A DNA stretch of 64,000 nucleotides from Salvator merianae (lineage: Eukaryota; Chordata; Lepidosauria; Squamata; Teiidae): positions 113,700 to 177,699 of the forward strand of contig QVOM02000071.1 of the NCBI GenBank assembly GCA_003586115.2, read 5' to 3'. The notes beneath the pieces were generated by a model. The model had not been told where the DNA came from. It searched no databases and worked only from the letters and a program-made list of their open reading frames with translations. A program made the position numbers and the translations under genes. This document shows positions 29,972 through 42,423 of the stretch, in pieces; the first letter of the stretch is position 1; every line of letters starts with the position of its first letter.

Positions 29972-31168
29972 GGCTGCGGTCCGACATCGTAAATTTAATC
30001 CGTATCAGAAGAGTACAAGGACTGAATTCGTCTTCTGATCGTTCCCACAGTTACAGTTTAACACGGACTCAGTTTGTACTTGCTCGTTCCCACACTGATA
30101 TTTCCCGTGCTTGGCACAGAGAAACAGTACCTTTTCTGCCTCCATCCCTCCTCAAATTCTCCTCCCTGTGCAGTCAGTGATTGGCTGCAGTCCCAACGTT
30201 CAAATCTTGACATCACAGGGCCGGGAAAGTCAAGCTCCACTCTCCGTATGTCCCCACTGCTGCCTCAGAACATGGATTCACTTGGCAGTGTTACTAGTCA
30301 TTCGCCATTTGCTCCTTCTCCCCACTACAGCCTCTATCTACACAAGCAGAACTTTAAAACTATGTGTACCGCACAATTAAGCTTTTTAAAGGGCTGATGG
30401 CAATTTCTGCTCCCTTGCAAATGCACTTTTGCGCAATTGTGCAATTTAAAAGTAGCACAAAAGCAGGGAGAGTTCCATGATGAAGGTGAAACGTGGGGAG
30501 GGAACGGGGGGGGGGCTCTATTATCTTGATAGTGCAGTTCATCGCCAGCAAAAGGACTCTGCCTCATCTCCCTCCAAGACATCCGCAGCGGCATGTGTCC
30601 CACTGTGTAGCTGTGTGCTGCTGACAGCAAAACTCATCCTGAGTGGGTTCTTTGTTGGGGCAAGAGGACTGCAACCCCAAACAGGCGCAGTTTCTTTTTT
30701 GGTTTAAAAAGCAGACGGAAGTGGAAGGAACCTTTAATTTCTTCCTGGCAGTGTCGAATGGGGGATAAAGAAAGAGAAAGGAACGCAGCTTAGCGAAGTA
30801 AAAAGGAGGATGGTTTCTTTTCCCCTGGCAGCGACGGAAGGGGAGATAATGGAGGCAGAGGAAACGACTGCGCTTCCTGCCCATCCACAAAGTCTGTCAT
30901 TGGACGGCACAAAATGGGGATCCCTCCCTCTGCACGCCCCCCCAAAAAGTACGGTCCCTCCTAAATAGTCTCCTTCCTCGTTCCCACATCGCAAAGTAAA
31001 GTGGGCTAGTGATCTGGAACGGCTTGAGAACTCATTAAATCCGAATACAAAGTAGTCCGGATTTCGCCAATTTAGTCCAGAAAAACTACGGAACGGCAAG
31101 ATCATGTCGGGCCAGCGGGAACTGAAGACAGCCTGTAAACTGATTAAATGCCATGTCGGAACGCGGCC
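29972..31168 (-). mobile_element. GGCC-ended transposon C1, inserted in Gypsy-3
   Basis: A 1197-bp element in reverse orientation to C2 (41306-42423). On the plus strand it starts GGCTGCGGTCCGACATCG and ends CATGTCGGAACGCGGCC. These match the C2 ends (GGCCGCATTCCGACA and its partner GTCGGACTGTGGCC). It carries a Pu/Py-rich CCTTC middle, several short open frames and no recognisable transposase. Flanks are TAT and TTA, so no clean duplication remains; the RT of Gypsy-3 on the two sides is not continuous (roughly 130 codons are missing), so a deletion accompanied or followed insertion. Confidence 0.8.
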
Positions 31169-31460
31169 TTAGATGACCTATTGATTTTTTCATCTGACAT
31201 GGTTTCCCATACCCAACGTGTCCTTAAGGTACTGGAGAGCTTCAAGAAACAGCAGTTGTATGCAAAACTCGCTAAATGTGAGTTCCATTTCAATAAACTG
31301 GATTTCTTGGGCTACCATATCTCTCATCATGGCATAGAGATGGGACTCAAACAACATAGCAGCTGTACTAGACTGGGAACCCCCATGTACAAGCTGCCAA
31401 GTACAGTTTTCTTGGCTTTGCCAATTTCTACAGGAAAGCCATTCCTGGTTTTGCTAACCT
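31169..31460 (+). pseudogene. Gypsy-3 RT C-terminal fragment
   Basis: Plus-strand DLLIFSSDMVSHTQRVLKVL, then LAKCEFHFNKLDFLGYHISH. It begins just after the first Y-x-D of the catalytic motif, whose tyrosine and aspartate lie in the lost part. Palm and finger regions are gone, so the RT cannot work. Confidence 0.85.
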
Positions 31461-31540
31461 AGCTACTCTGCTTACTGATTTACTCCAAAGAGCAAAAGTT
31501 TCAAAGACTGACAAAGGCAAGTGCACCCACTTCTCTAAAT

Positions 31541-31985
31541 TTGCATGGACTGATGAATGTGTTTGAGACTCTTAAAGCCATCTTTCCCAAAGACACCATT
31601 TTGAAACACCCAGACCCTACTCAAGCATTCATAGTGCAGTGTGATGCCAGCGATGTTGCTGGGGGGGGGGCACTTTTACAAAAAGACCCAAACACTGGGG
31701 AACTCTGCCCTTGTGCTTTTGTCTCCAGGCAATTAACCCCAGCTGAATAGAATGATCCAGTATGGGGTCATGAACTGCTGGCAGTCAAATATTGTCTGGC
31801 TTCTTGGAGGCAATACCTTGCGGGATCCAGCCACCCCTTTGAAGTCTGACCTGACTACAAAAATCTGCAAGCTCTACAAGCGCCCCACAAACTTTTGCCC
31901 CACAAACTTTGCTGGAGTTAATTCTTTGCACACTTTGTCTTTGTCATTAAATACACTGGGGAGACAAGAATTGCTTAGCTGATGC
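31541..31985 (+). pseudogene. Gypsy-3 RNase H relic
   Basis: FETLKAIFPKDTILKHPDPT and AFIVQCDASDVAGGGALLQK (first acidic motif DASD) with CAFVSRQLTPAE. A stop near 31750 cuts the domain; a further frame to about 31985 continues it. A run of G (31660-31670) lies in the GGG codons. Confidence 0.85.
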
Positions 31986-32179
31986 CCTATTGCATAAACC
32001 ACAGTTCCAAGCTACTGACAATAACACCAAGGCAATGATCCTCACCCCATGACAATTAGGCCTGCCAGGGTCAGTGTTGGATGTTACAAACCCATTGTCT
32101 GCTGAAATTTGATCTGCCTTACCCTCGGATGACTAGCACATTGCTAACGCCTCCAACATAGATACCAATCAATCCCTGC

Positions 32180-32850
32180 CAACTATGGCAGGAAAAGTAT
32201 GCATTCCTTCTGCCTTCAGATCCAAAACCATATAGCTATGTCATGACAATTCCACTGCAGGACATTTTGGTTTCCTTAAAATGTTGCTGGACATCAGATG
32301 GCTGTACTGGTGGCTGGGTATGCACAGACAAATAGAACAATATTTACAATCCAGCCCTGTTTGTTTCACAGCTAATTCCCTATTTCAGCTGCTTCCAGTT
32401 CCTGCCCATCCCTGGGTACCAATTAGGCTTGATTTCATTGTAGACCTGCCCCCGTCCTCAGGGTATAAAGATATTTGGACTATTTTTGATCATTTCTCTA
32501 AAATGGCCAACTTTATTCCATGGAAAACTATCCCCTCCACTTCTGTTTTCACCAAGTTTTCCATGGAGAATATTTTTAAATTACGCGGGGTTCCTGAACG
32601 AATCATCTCCAACAGAGGCACCCAAATGACTGCCAGGTTTTGGAAAGCCTTTACCAACTACTGAACATTCAACACTCCTTCTCTACTGCCTACCATCTGG
32701 AGACTGATGAAGCCACTGAATGAGTGAATCAAACTTTGGAACAATATACTCATTGCTTTACTAACTCTCAGCAAAATGACTGGTTTCCTATTTACCCCTA
32801 GCTGAATTTGGATATAATAACTCTGCACATTTGTCTTTTTTAAAGCTGTG
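32180..32850 (+). pseudogene. Gypsy-3 integrase relic
   Basis: The 128-codon plus-strand frame 32281-32664 holds WLYWWLGMHRQIEQYL (zinc-binding end), PWVPIRLDFIVDLPPSSGY (first acidic residue) and GVPERIISNRGTQMTARFWK (the second acidic residue changed to N in ISNRG). Downstream frames give STAYHLETDEATE and VNQTLEQY, where the glutamate-bearing block would lie. The D-to-N change and stops inactivate it. No chromodomain or LTR is recognised after it. Confidence 0.8.
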
Positions 32851-33232
32851 TATGGTTCTGACTTAAATGTTTTACCCCCATGGCTTCCAAATTCCCCAAA
32901 CCCCACCGATATCTCTGCACAGGCTAACTCTTCTGAGGCTGTCTGATCTGAGTAACAGGCAGCTTTGGAGCTTACCAAGCAGGCACAAAATACTGCTGTT
33001 CTTTATTGCTTGTGAGTATGAGCATGTAGTTGACACGCTTGTTTTTTCTCAGGTTTTTCTTTCCAGAAATTTCCCAAAGCAAACTGAGGAAGGGAAATTT
33101 TCTGAAAAAAGAAACCTTCACAATTGGCGAATGTGACCAATTTCTTCAGGAGTGGATGTGGGCCTTTCTGCTGTCCCTCTAGTCCCAACATGTCAGTCTG
33201 GGAGACCTCCAGAAAGGCCCCTGCCAACCCCA

Positions 33233-33364
33233 GAGGCACTCTATGAAGTTGATGGGTTGGCAGGCTTCAACTCAGGGGTTCCTCTATGATGGGAGAGTTA
33301 GGACTGACAAGGGGAAGTATTTTTTCACCCAGAGGTCATGGGTCTATGGAATTTACTACTGGAA
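33233..33364 (+). mobile_element. CR1/L3-type LINE 3'-region fragment
   Basis: Matches the reverse complement of about 61905-62000 (CTCTATGAAG.TGATGGG, GAGAGTTAGGACTGACAAGG, then TCTATGGAATTTACTACTGG). It contains an extra ~27-bp stretch relative to that copy, bounded by GATGGG repeats. It is cut at 33365 by a GGCC-ended element. Confidence 0.75.
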
Positions 33365-33615
33365 GGCCATGTTCCGACACGACATTTAATCAGTTTACGG
33401 CCTGTCTCCAGTTCCCACCGGCCCAACATGATCTTGCCTTTCCGTAGTTTTTCTGGACTAATGTAGTGAAATCCAGACTACTTTGCATTCAGATTTAATG
33501 AGTTCTCAAGCCATTCCAGATCACTAGCCCGCTTTACTTTGCGATGTGAGAACACAGAAGGAGACTATTTGGGAGGGATTGTACTTTTTTGGGTGTGTGC
33601 AGAGGGAGGGCTTCC
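33365..33615 (+). mobile_element. GGCC-ended transposon C3, left-end fragment
   Basis: About 250 bp matching the start of C2 (GGCC..TTCCGACAC, TTTAATCAGTTTA, CCGTAGTTTTTCTGGACTAA, GGAGACTATTTGGGAGGGA). It stops near 33615 in the GTGCAGAGGGA region. One end only, so a truncated copy. Confidence 0.8.
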
Positions 33616-35819
33616 CACATGTCCAAGACAGCAAAGATAGAAAGAGGATGCCACTCCTGGTCTCAGGCACCTAGAAGGAAAATCTGTTTTGTTGCATTAC
33701 TTCTTTGATGACTCCCCTTTGTTGCTGAGCTCATTACCAAAGGACTAATGAAAGAGGCCAACCCAATTATTCTTGTTTTTAAAGCAATTTATATTCAGTT
33801 ATATAGAATTTGTTCATATGGATATCCATTTTGAATACAGTTTTTGGTAGTTCATTTCCATTACTGAAGGATACAGCTATGCCTGAACACAATCTACATG
33901 TAAATGCAAACAAATATAATGGTGACATAAATATAGTACCTGCATATATATATGTAGCAACGTATCTTGAATTTGCAAATGAATCAAATAAACTATTTTA
34001 TTGAAAGTTCATGCATTTAAATAGATCTGAAAAGTGGAACTTGTGTTCAAACAGAGGCAAGAGCCTCACAGATCATTGCCCAATTCATGGTGATCTAACA
34101 TCACTGTGTGCCAAAAAAGGGCCTGGAACATGGTGACCCCATGTTATTGGTACCTCCTCCTGGGAACACTCTATTTTCAGAACAAAAAAACCCACTTGTT
34201 TTGTTCTGGGAGATCCACTAGTAAAAAAGAGCAACAGGATAGTAACAGTCCAGCTCAGATTTAATTTATCAATTAATTACTAAAAGTCATTACTTACTGG
34301 CAGGTTAGTATCTTAAGATAAAAAAAAAATGCAGCAGCAAGATTGCAATTATACACAAAGGACCTTTCCACACCAACTTGGTAGACCAACCCAGCAGACC
34401 CCCTAGAACAACTTGCCTGCACTGCAGCCCAGTCTAGCTGAAGCCCTGTCTCCGAGCAGAATGCTGAGTCCACATTGAATGAAGCACTGGAGTGGGTTCC
34501 AGGCTCATATAGTGTACCAGCCATTCAAGTGCAGATGGCATACAAGTGGGTAGTTCAGTATACTGAGGCCAAAAAGCCTGTTTCGGGGGGACCCAGTCAA
34601 AATAGCACTAGGTGGCAATTTTGGAGGTTGGGAACTTTTGTGTCCACCCTCCGAAGTTAGGCTGGGATGGGTCACCCAAAATACAGATAACCTGTGAGAC
34701 TCTGCCAGAATCCCAGGCAGAAATAAAGGAATTATTTGGTGCAAAAGTCTATCCTTTATTCAGAAGGCACTTGGAAAAAACATAACAACTGCAAATTCAA
34801 GTCGGTCTCAAAACTCCTTCCAGTTATGCCCAGCTCGCTTTCCCCTCCCCTTACATCAAAGTGCCTGGTTCCATCTTTATCTCAAAAACCATCAGCAGGA
34901 GACATCCCAGCCCTATCCCAAACTTTCCCACATTCCTCCTTCCCACTCATCCTTACCCAACACGCACACATACCATGGCTGTAGATCTAATACCTTAGGG
35001 AATATATGCAAAGACAGAGAATAATAAAATACACGAGAGTCAGCACAGAGCCTCTAATCTCCAAAACACAAAAACTAAGGGGCTCCTGTGGGTCCATTTT
35101 GGCAGTGAATCTTCTTGTACCACTGGAAAGGATCTCCTGTGATATTTGCACCCCTCCATGGTCTAATTTATCAGCCTTGGGCTGGTTGTGCTGAGGTCCA
35201 CAGCTATACTGGGCTAGGTTGCCATTTTGGATACCCTATCTCAGTCCACACTGCATCCATTGCAGATGAAGCATGATTAGGATGAGGGGTCTCTGATATC
35301 CCACACTAGTGTGTGGAAGGCAAAGGCCTAGACCAGCCCATGTGAAAAGTGAATGTGAGTGACTTTACCCTCAAAAGGGGAACCAAAAACATCACACTGT
35401 TCTGCCAGTGATTCCCCTTGGAGTTAAAAAGGCCCTTGAACATTAAAAATAGCTGCACTAGGTGATACCTTTACATTCTTCACTGAATTAGCATATATCT
35501 GAATGAAAGTAATTGCCAGGCATCGTATGCCTGGCATGGACCCTGAAAGTATAAGAAAAGTCAGCGAATTCAAATATCTTAAGCAGAAAAAGGAGCAGGA
35601 AAGTAAAGTGGAAAACAGAACAAGTACGTCTGTTGACAGATGCAAGCAATTACAGCAAGAGAGAAAGTGCTGTTGGTGTGCAACTGAAACAACACATTGT
35701 TGGAAGGGGAGAAGAGAGAAGTGTATATAATCACCATGTTAGTAATTCCTGTCAAAGTTAAGTTATTCTGAGCTGATCAGTAAAATCTAAACAAACCTTT
35801 ACTTTCATTTCCCTACATC
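33616..35819. other. Non-coding stretch with dispersed repeats
   Basis: No gene is supported. A block at about 35090-35330 (GCCTTGGGCTGGT..., then GCCATTTTGGATACCCTA) shares wording with 39840-40145, so it is a dispersed repeat of unknown class. A purine-rich GGACCTTTCCACACCAACTT lies near 34361 and resembles the GGGCC element ends. Confidence 0.4.
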
Positions 35820-36165
35820 TATATAAATAAAAATGTAAATGTTCATTTGTTCAAAATTGCTAATCTCTGAAAGTTCTTCACCGATTGCTTTGAGATTTTG
35901 ACACAACGTTGCATTCAAATACACGCCTGTTTTTATATACCTATATTATATAGATGTCACACCTGTGACAGGTAAAAACAGGTTTTTTGAGGAAAACAGC
36001 GCCATCTGCTGGACGTCAAAGCAACACACGGTATACTAAATGTTTTACGATTCCATTTCAGTGTTTCCGATTTACAATCCATGTACGATTTCCAAATGTA
36101 CAGTTTCACGATTCCATTTCAATGTTTCCGATTGCATTGTGAAATTGAATTTTCATCGATTTAAA
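35820..36165 (+). repeat. AT-rich Helitron-like repeat
   Basis: Opens CTATATAAATAAAAATGTAA, then TTCACCGATTGCTTTGAGAT, TTTTGACACAACGTTGCATT and a CAGCGCCATCTGCTGGACGT block. It then has near-duplicate pairs TACGATTCCATTTCAGTGTT / CACGATTCCATTTCAATGTT about 63 bp apart. I recall a dispersed family of this form (ACCGATTGCTTTGAAATTTTGACACAA) in Helitron-like elements of several animal groups. The assignment is from memory and uncertain. Confidence 0.35.
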
Positions 36166-36176
36166 TATTGTATACC

Positions 36177-36472
36177 TGTAGGGTTGATCTGGCCAGAAAT
36201 GGGCAGACCTGTTTCAGGAGCTGGGTTAATTCTTCATAGCCCGGGTAAATAAGATCTCAAAGAACAGAAACCTTTCCCAGGCTTCAGAGTCTGGGAAAGG
36301 TACGGGGGCGTATGGCCAGCTGTCAGGAAGAGGAAATGATAAATATAAACATGTACCTATCAGCAGCTGTTGTTATGACTAGTAGCTATGCAAAAGGATA
36401 GCTGCTTCAGCTATATATACCGAGGGTGTACTGAATAAAGTTTGAGCAATTCTTGAGCAATTCTTCATCACA
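36177..36472 (+). repeat. Solo-LTR-like stretch
   Basis: TG..CA-bounded candidate with CTATATATACC at 36411-36421 (TATA-like), AATAAA at 36434-36439, and a GAGCAATTCTT tandem pair at 36444-36465, in an order that fits a short LTR. No target duplication or internal region is seen, so this is tentative. Confidence 0.3.
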
Positions 36473-36474
36473 CA

Positions 36475-37699
36475 TTGACTCTGGTCAGTCAGTTTATAGG
36501 TATAATTGGGGTTCTTTGTCCCAATGTGCATCACTTTGCACTTGCTAAGATTAAAGTGCATTTGCCACTTCGTTGCCCACTCACCCAATGTCAGGAGATC
36601 CCTCTAGAGCTCTTTACAATCACTTTCAGTTTTTACTACCCTGAACAATTTAGTGTCATCAGCAAACTTTGCTAACTCACTACTTAGCCCTGTGTCGAGA
36701 TCATTTATGAATAAATTAAAAAGCAGGGGTCCTAATACTGAACCTTGCGGGACCCCACTTTTCACCTCTTTCCATTCTGAGAACCGACCATTTATTCCTA
36801 CTCTCTGTTTCCTGTCCTTAAGCCAGTTACCAATCCAGGACAGGACCTGTCCTCTTATTCCGTAACTGCTGAGTTTATTCAGGAGTCTTTGATGAGGGAC
36901 TTTGTCAAAAGCCTTCTGAAAGTCCAGATAGACAATGTCAACTGGTCACCTTTATCCACATGCTTATTAACACTTTCAAAGAATTCTAACAAGTTTGTAA
37001 GGCATGATTTACCTTTGCAGAAGCCATGCTGATTTTCTTTCAGCAGTGCTTGCTCTTCTATGTGTTTAGTAATCTTATCCTTAATTATGGTTTCCATCAC
37101 TTTACCTGGATCTGATGTTAAGCTGACTGGTCTGTAATTTCCTGGATCATCCCTTGATCCATTTTTGAAAATCAGTGTCGCATTTGCCACCCTCCAGTCT
37201 TCAGGCACAGAGCCTGATTTTAAGGAAAGATTATATATTTTGGCTAGAAGCTCAACAATTTCAAATTTGAGTTCTTTAAGAACTCTCGGATGAATGCCAT
37301 CTGGTCCTGGTGATTTGTTAGCATTTGGTTTATCAAGACATGCAAGAACCTCCTCCTTGGTTACCGCTATCTGGCCTACTTCTTCTGACTCTCTCCCTGA
37401 AAGGATTGATTCACCTGCTGGCATATGCTCTCTATCCCCCTCAGTAAAAACAGAGGCAAAAAAAAATCATTTAGCCTTTCTGCAATCTCTGTGTCCTCTG
37501 TAATTATCCCTTTCTGTTCATTATGATCTAGTGGTCCAACTGCTTTTATGGTTGGATTCCTACTTCTGATATACTTAAAGAATTTCTTGTTATTTCTCTT
37601 GATGTTCTTAGCAATGTGCTCCTCAAAGTTCTTCTTAGCATTCCTAATTTCTGTCTTGCATTTGTTCTGCCAGAGTTGGTTGATTTCTACTAGGATCAA
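36475..37699 (-). mobile_element. CR1/L3-type LINE fragment, RT
   Basis: Minus strand, about 1.2 kb, truncated at both ends. It has the linker between endonuclease and RT (37699-37376), then NANKSPGPDGIHPRVLKELK, YRPVSLTSDPGKVMETIIK and HGFCKGKSCLTNLLEFF. After a frameshift near 36945 come motifs A and B in other frames, and GEWATKWQMHFNLSKCKVMH (after the catalytic FADD). Frameshifts and stops inactivate it. It is a clade relative of the large CR1, but a different subfamily; it resembles the 61.6-62.4 kb copy. Confidence 0.85.
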
Positions 37700-40600
37700 G
37701 TCAGGGCATCACAGTAATAAAAAAAGTATGGAAGTTGTTTTTCAACTGTTAAAATGGGTGTATAAATTTAAACAATGAATATATGTATTACTTAAAATTA
37801 GTAAAACTAAAAAAATCTGTTTATCATGTGTTTGTCAGATTTAAGCTGACAAAGTGGAATGGAAGATGATTATACCTTAAATAGATGCATTGCATATAAA
37901 ATACCACTTTATTAGAGCATCTCATAAACATTTATAACAGCTGCACATGTGCACACAAAACACACAGAGAGATCCATATATGTGCATTATTAGCTCAATC
38001 CAAAAGGATGTTTTATATTGTTTACCTGATTTTATTATGTTTTTTGTGTTGGATATTTTTAGTGTGTGTTCTGCCCTGCCCTCAGACGTTTGAGTGAAGG
38101 GCACAATATAAATGCTTATAAATGAAGAAACCCCTAATTCAGTCATTTTTCTTTGCACTGCATGTTTGGAGTACAGGGAAAATATTGAAATCAGTTTTGC
38201 ATCTGAATGGTGCTAAAGGATGATGTGTGGGAAAACATTTAGAATTCTTCCTTCAGAGAGTACCACTGAGAATTATCGTCTAGAAGAGAACAATTGATGC
38301 AATTCTATATTTAGTAGAAAAGCAAGTCTTATTTACAGAAGCACAATTGTCTAAATTGGCCTTTAAGTAGGTTTTAAAAGGCAATAGTTTAGGAGATGTT
38401 TTCAGAACTGCTAAATAAAAAATAGTTACAGGATAGTATTATACAAATGAGTAATTTTAATGGCCAATTTTAAATTGAATTGACTGTTAAAACAAAGAAG
38501 GCAGAAAATGACAACAGTTATTTCATATGAAATATACCAAGACCTTTTAGATCTATTCAGCATTTTAGAGTTTAAATAAAATTTGAGAAAGTCAGCACAC
38601 TACCCATCAAGTCTCCTGAATTCCTCGAACTGTGAAGGAAAACTGTTTTACATTTGTGATGTTGAAGAAGTAATAATAATGCCATTGATTCAAATGGAAA
38701 ATCAATATCATCATTATTTAGCTTTATTGTCTGGCCATCTTTTTCAAATTTATACAATAGAGTATTGAAATACACAACACTGAAATTTACTGAAGTCCTA
38801 CTCAGTTCAGAGAAACTAAAGCTGCCTCCAGATGGGAGTTAAATCTCATGGTCCTTTCAGTATTGCACTGGAACTGCCAGAAATATGCATAGTATTCTCA
38901 ATGCAATGCCATTTGCAACATGCAAAAAACACATTGCAAAGCTATAACAGCAAATCCAGCAGCATTGCCAGGTTTCCCATCATAGTCCCACTTAGCTGCA
39001 TGTATGGCAAGCTGCATACAAATTTGCCTTGCTAGGCATTTCTGGGAGACAGTGAGATATGCAGCTTGTGGTTTGCTGCCTGCATCTGGTGGGTCATCTG
39101 GTGACAGACTAGGTCTCTGCCTCTACCATAAGGAAACAAAAACACCTGTGAACAATTCAAGGTTTAAAAAAATCTTGTATATTTTGCTAGTGAAGTGCTA
39201 GAGATAGATGGATTGTGTTTTTCCCCATTTCAAAAAGATTCCTAAAGCCACATGATATGTTTCCATAGGCACAAAAACCGAGAAATGCAGCCACTTTCCC
39301 CTGCTTGGCATATGACAGCCCCCAGCAGCATAAAGACCAGCACATATTATCTGGGGAGAGGGTAGGGAACGGATCCTCATATCTGCACTTGTGATTGTCA
39401 TTTTCAATTATGGTGGTAGCCCTATCCATTCCCACATGTGGAAAGACATAGTACTCTTTATTAAAAAATTATTCAGCTATGGGCTTATGTGCACATCCAG
39501 TAGCTGCATCCTTTTTTTTCCTTTTTTTTTGAGCTCTCTGGTCCTGCGTAGCATTTATTTTTCAATGTTATGTTAATTTATTTACTCATCTACAACTGTA
39601 ATTGAAGGAGATTGGTAGGTCATATGATTAGGCAACAGTTTGTGGGGCAGTGTATCCCCAAACCTTTTTCCCCTCATGATTCGGTACTCTCATTCTTGTT
39701 CCTGGCTTCTTCCTCTCATCCCTCCCTTATTAATCCAGCAAAGTGAAAGTATCTGCTTGTCAGTGGCATGTTTACCGCTGACCCTGCCGCTTTAGTACAG
39801 CACAGGCTAATTCGCACCACACTAGCCCAGACAAGGTAGTCTGACTTTGAGGGCTGGGAACCTTTGTTCCTAACCTTTGAAGTTCCCAGGAGGCCCTGTT
39901 CAGTGCCACTGAAAAGGGTCCATCTTTGTATTCCAGCCAACAAAGGCATGCTGCCTGCATGCTTCTGTGGTCAAGAATTCTGGCCTTGGGCTGGTGATAG
40001 ACCTCATTACTGCGGTCCATCCGTAGCCTGGGTCTAAGGTGCCATTTGGGGCACCCTAGCCCAGTCTATGCACCACCTTGGGTGAACAAAGCATGGCTAA
40101 AATGGGACAGAGCCTCTCTTGTCCCACATTAGCATGTAGAAGGAAGCCCCCCTACAGATTGGGCACAGTTAATATCCCTGCTGAGCTAATGGGGTAGAGA
40201 CTGTAGTCTCCGTACTCCACATACTTTCTGTTAGCAATAGAAGTGTCTGAGCTAACACAGGATAGAGAGACAAGCACAACCACAAAAGCTATGCTCCAGC
40301 TTCCACAACACTTACTGCCATGACTGTCAACAAAAAAGACAGATATAGCAATCATTCCCCACCTGTCTACCCAGTTGAGTGATTGTGCATGTAGAAACTT
40401 GTGTTAAGGAGGTTGTGTCATCTCCCAAACAGTGGGGAGTGTAACAGATGGTGCAAATTGGAAACATGCATGTGGCTCTCCTCAGAGCCATTTCTATCTG
40501 AGTGAAGAAATGGAAGCACCTGTTCAGAATAATTTTTGGCCACATGTGGTGAAGACACTCAGTTTTGCATCCCCCTTCCCTTGTAAGTATTTGCAAGACA

Positions 40601-41305
40601 ATGAAAGCTCTTTGCTTGGTATACAGTGCCCAATACACAGGGCAGCTTCCTGAACCACCACTTCCAAACCACTGCAGCCTATGGATGGCTCACATGGAAT
40701 ATTAACCTTTTAAATATTGGCCACATCTCCACTGCATGCCCCAAATGCATTTGATGGGTCCCTAGGGGAGCCAGTCTCCATGTCCCCCACCACAAAGGTA
40801 TTTGAGGAAGGTGGTAGTGCCCTAGACCCCCATCTAAAGTGCCTAAAGCACTGTGCACAAGGAGCAACTACCTCCCTCACTGACAGGGTCCAGCAGTGCA
40901 GCTAAACAGCTGTCACTAACTCAAGGGGCTTTCTCAGTGGAAATAGACCCCCAGCTGGGCCACAGCAAAGTCACTATGGTGGAGGCACATGTATCTGGCA
41001 ACCTTCCCAGTGTAAAAGGAAAAACGACCACTGAATTAGCTTTCATCCAGGACAAGGGCATAAAAATTGGAGCCACTTTTTTGGTAATGACAGTAGATGA
41101 GCAGAGGCCATTGGTAAATTTTTGAAGTTCTTAGGGGGAAAAAAGATGTCAGAGGTGAAGATGAGCTGTATTTACGTAATGTTGGGTTTCACTTAGTCAA
41201 ATTCTTCAGATCTAGCATTAAACAACCTAATTTTCAACCTAGTTTTTTTTTAACATAGTGACAAATAGTGGTTCCTTTCAGATACAGTTCAAAATGTTAC
41301 TCCAT
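37700..41305. other. Non-coding stretch, no gene seen
   Basis: An L2/SINE-like tail lies at about 38020-38140 (TTAGTGTGTGTTCTGCCCTG, CACAATATAAATGC). A dispersed repeat of unknown class lies at about 39770-40145, shared with 35.1 kb. The part 38580-38800 has the look of a conserved element. The 90-codon frame at 40853-41125 is unmatched. Confidence 0.4.
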
Positions 41306-42423
41306 GGCCGCATTCCGACACAGCACTTAATCAGTTTAAAGGCTGTCTTCAGTTCCCGCTGGCCTGCCATGATCTTGCCGTTCCGTAGTTTTTCTGGACT
41401 AAATTGGCGAAATCCGGACTACTTTGTATTCGGATTTAATGAGTTCTCAAGCCGTTCCAGATCGCTAGCGTGCTTTACTTTGCAATGTGGGAATGGGGAA
41501 GGAGACTATTTGGGAGGGACCGTACTTTTTGGGGGGCGTGCAGAGGGACGGATCCCCATTTTGTGCCATCCAGTGACAGATTTTGTGGGTGGGCAGGAAG
41601 TGCAGTCGTTTCCTCTGCCTCCATTATCTCCCCTTCCATCACTGCCAGGGGAAAAGAAACCATCTTCCTTTTTACTTTGCTAAGCTGCGGTCCTTTCTCT
41701 TTCTTTATCCCCCATTCAACACTGCCAGGAAGAAATTAAAGGTTCCTTCCACTTCCGTCTGCTTTTTAAACCAAAAAAGAAACTGCGCCTGTTTGGGGTT
41801 GCAATCCTCTTGCCCCAACAAAGAACCCACTCAAGATGAGTTTTGCTGTCAGCATCACACAGCTACACAGTGGGGACACATGCCGCTGCGGATGTCTTGG
41901 GGGGAGATGAGGCAGAGTCCTTTTGCTGGCGATGAACTGCACTATCAAGATAATAGAGCCCCCCCACGTTCCCTCCCGTTTCTGCTTCTTCACAGACCTC
42001 TCCCTGCTTTTGTGCTACTTTTAAATTGCGCAATTGCACAAAAGTGCACTTGCAAGGGAGCAGAAATCGCCATCAGCCCTTTAAAAAGCTTAATTGTGCG
42101 GTACACATAGTTTTAAAGTTCTGCTTGTGTAGATAGAGGCTGTAGTGGGGAGAAGGAGCAAATGGCGAATGACTAGTAACGCTGCCAAGTGAATCCAGGT
42201 TCTGAGGCAGCAACGGGGACATACAGGGAGTGGAGCTTTCCTGCCCCTGTGACGTCAAGATTTGAAGGTTGGGAGTGCAGCCAAATACTGACTGCACAGG
42301 GAGGAGAATTTGGCGAGGGGTGGAGGCAGAAAAGGTACTGTTTCTCCGTGGTACGATCAGAAGATGAATTCAGTCCTTGTACTCTTTTGATACGGATTAA
42401 ATTTACGATGTCGGACTGTGGCC
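41306..42423 (+). mobile_element. GGCC-ended transposon C2
   Basis: A 1118-bp element with ends GGCCGCATTCCGACACAG and GATGTCGGACTGTGGCC. CAT flanks both sides (41303-41305 and 42424-42426), a 3-bp target duplication. It is the better-defined copy of the family with C1, C3 and C4. A 175-codon plus-strand frame (41583-42110) lies inside, but it has no domain I know, is not kept in one frame in C1, and is GC-rich, so I do not call it a gene. The superfamily is unclear; GGC ends with a 3-bp duplication point to a Harbinger-type element. Confidence 0.82.

Noticed and set aside
41583..42110. 175-codon open frame in transposon C2
   Set aside because: It has no recognisable domain, its frame is not preserved in copy C1, and it lies in GC-rich, CCT-rich sequence where long frames arise by chance.
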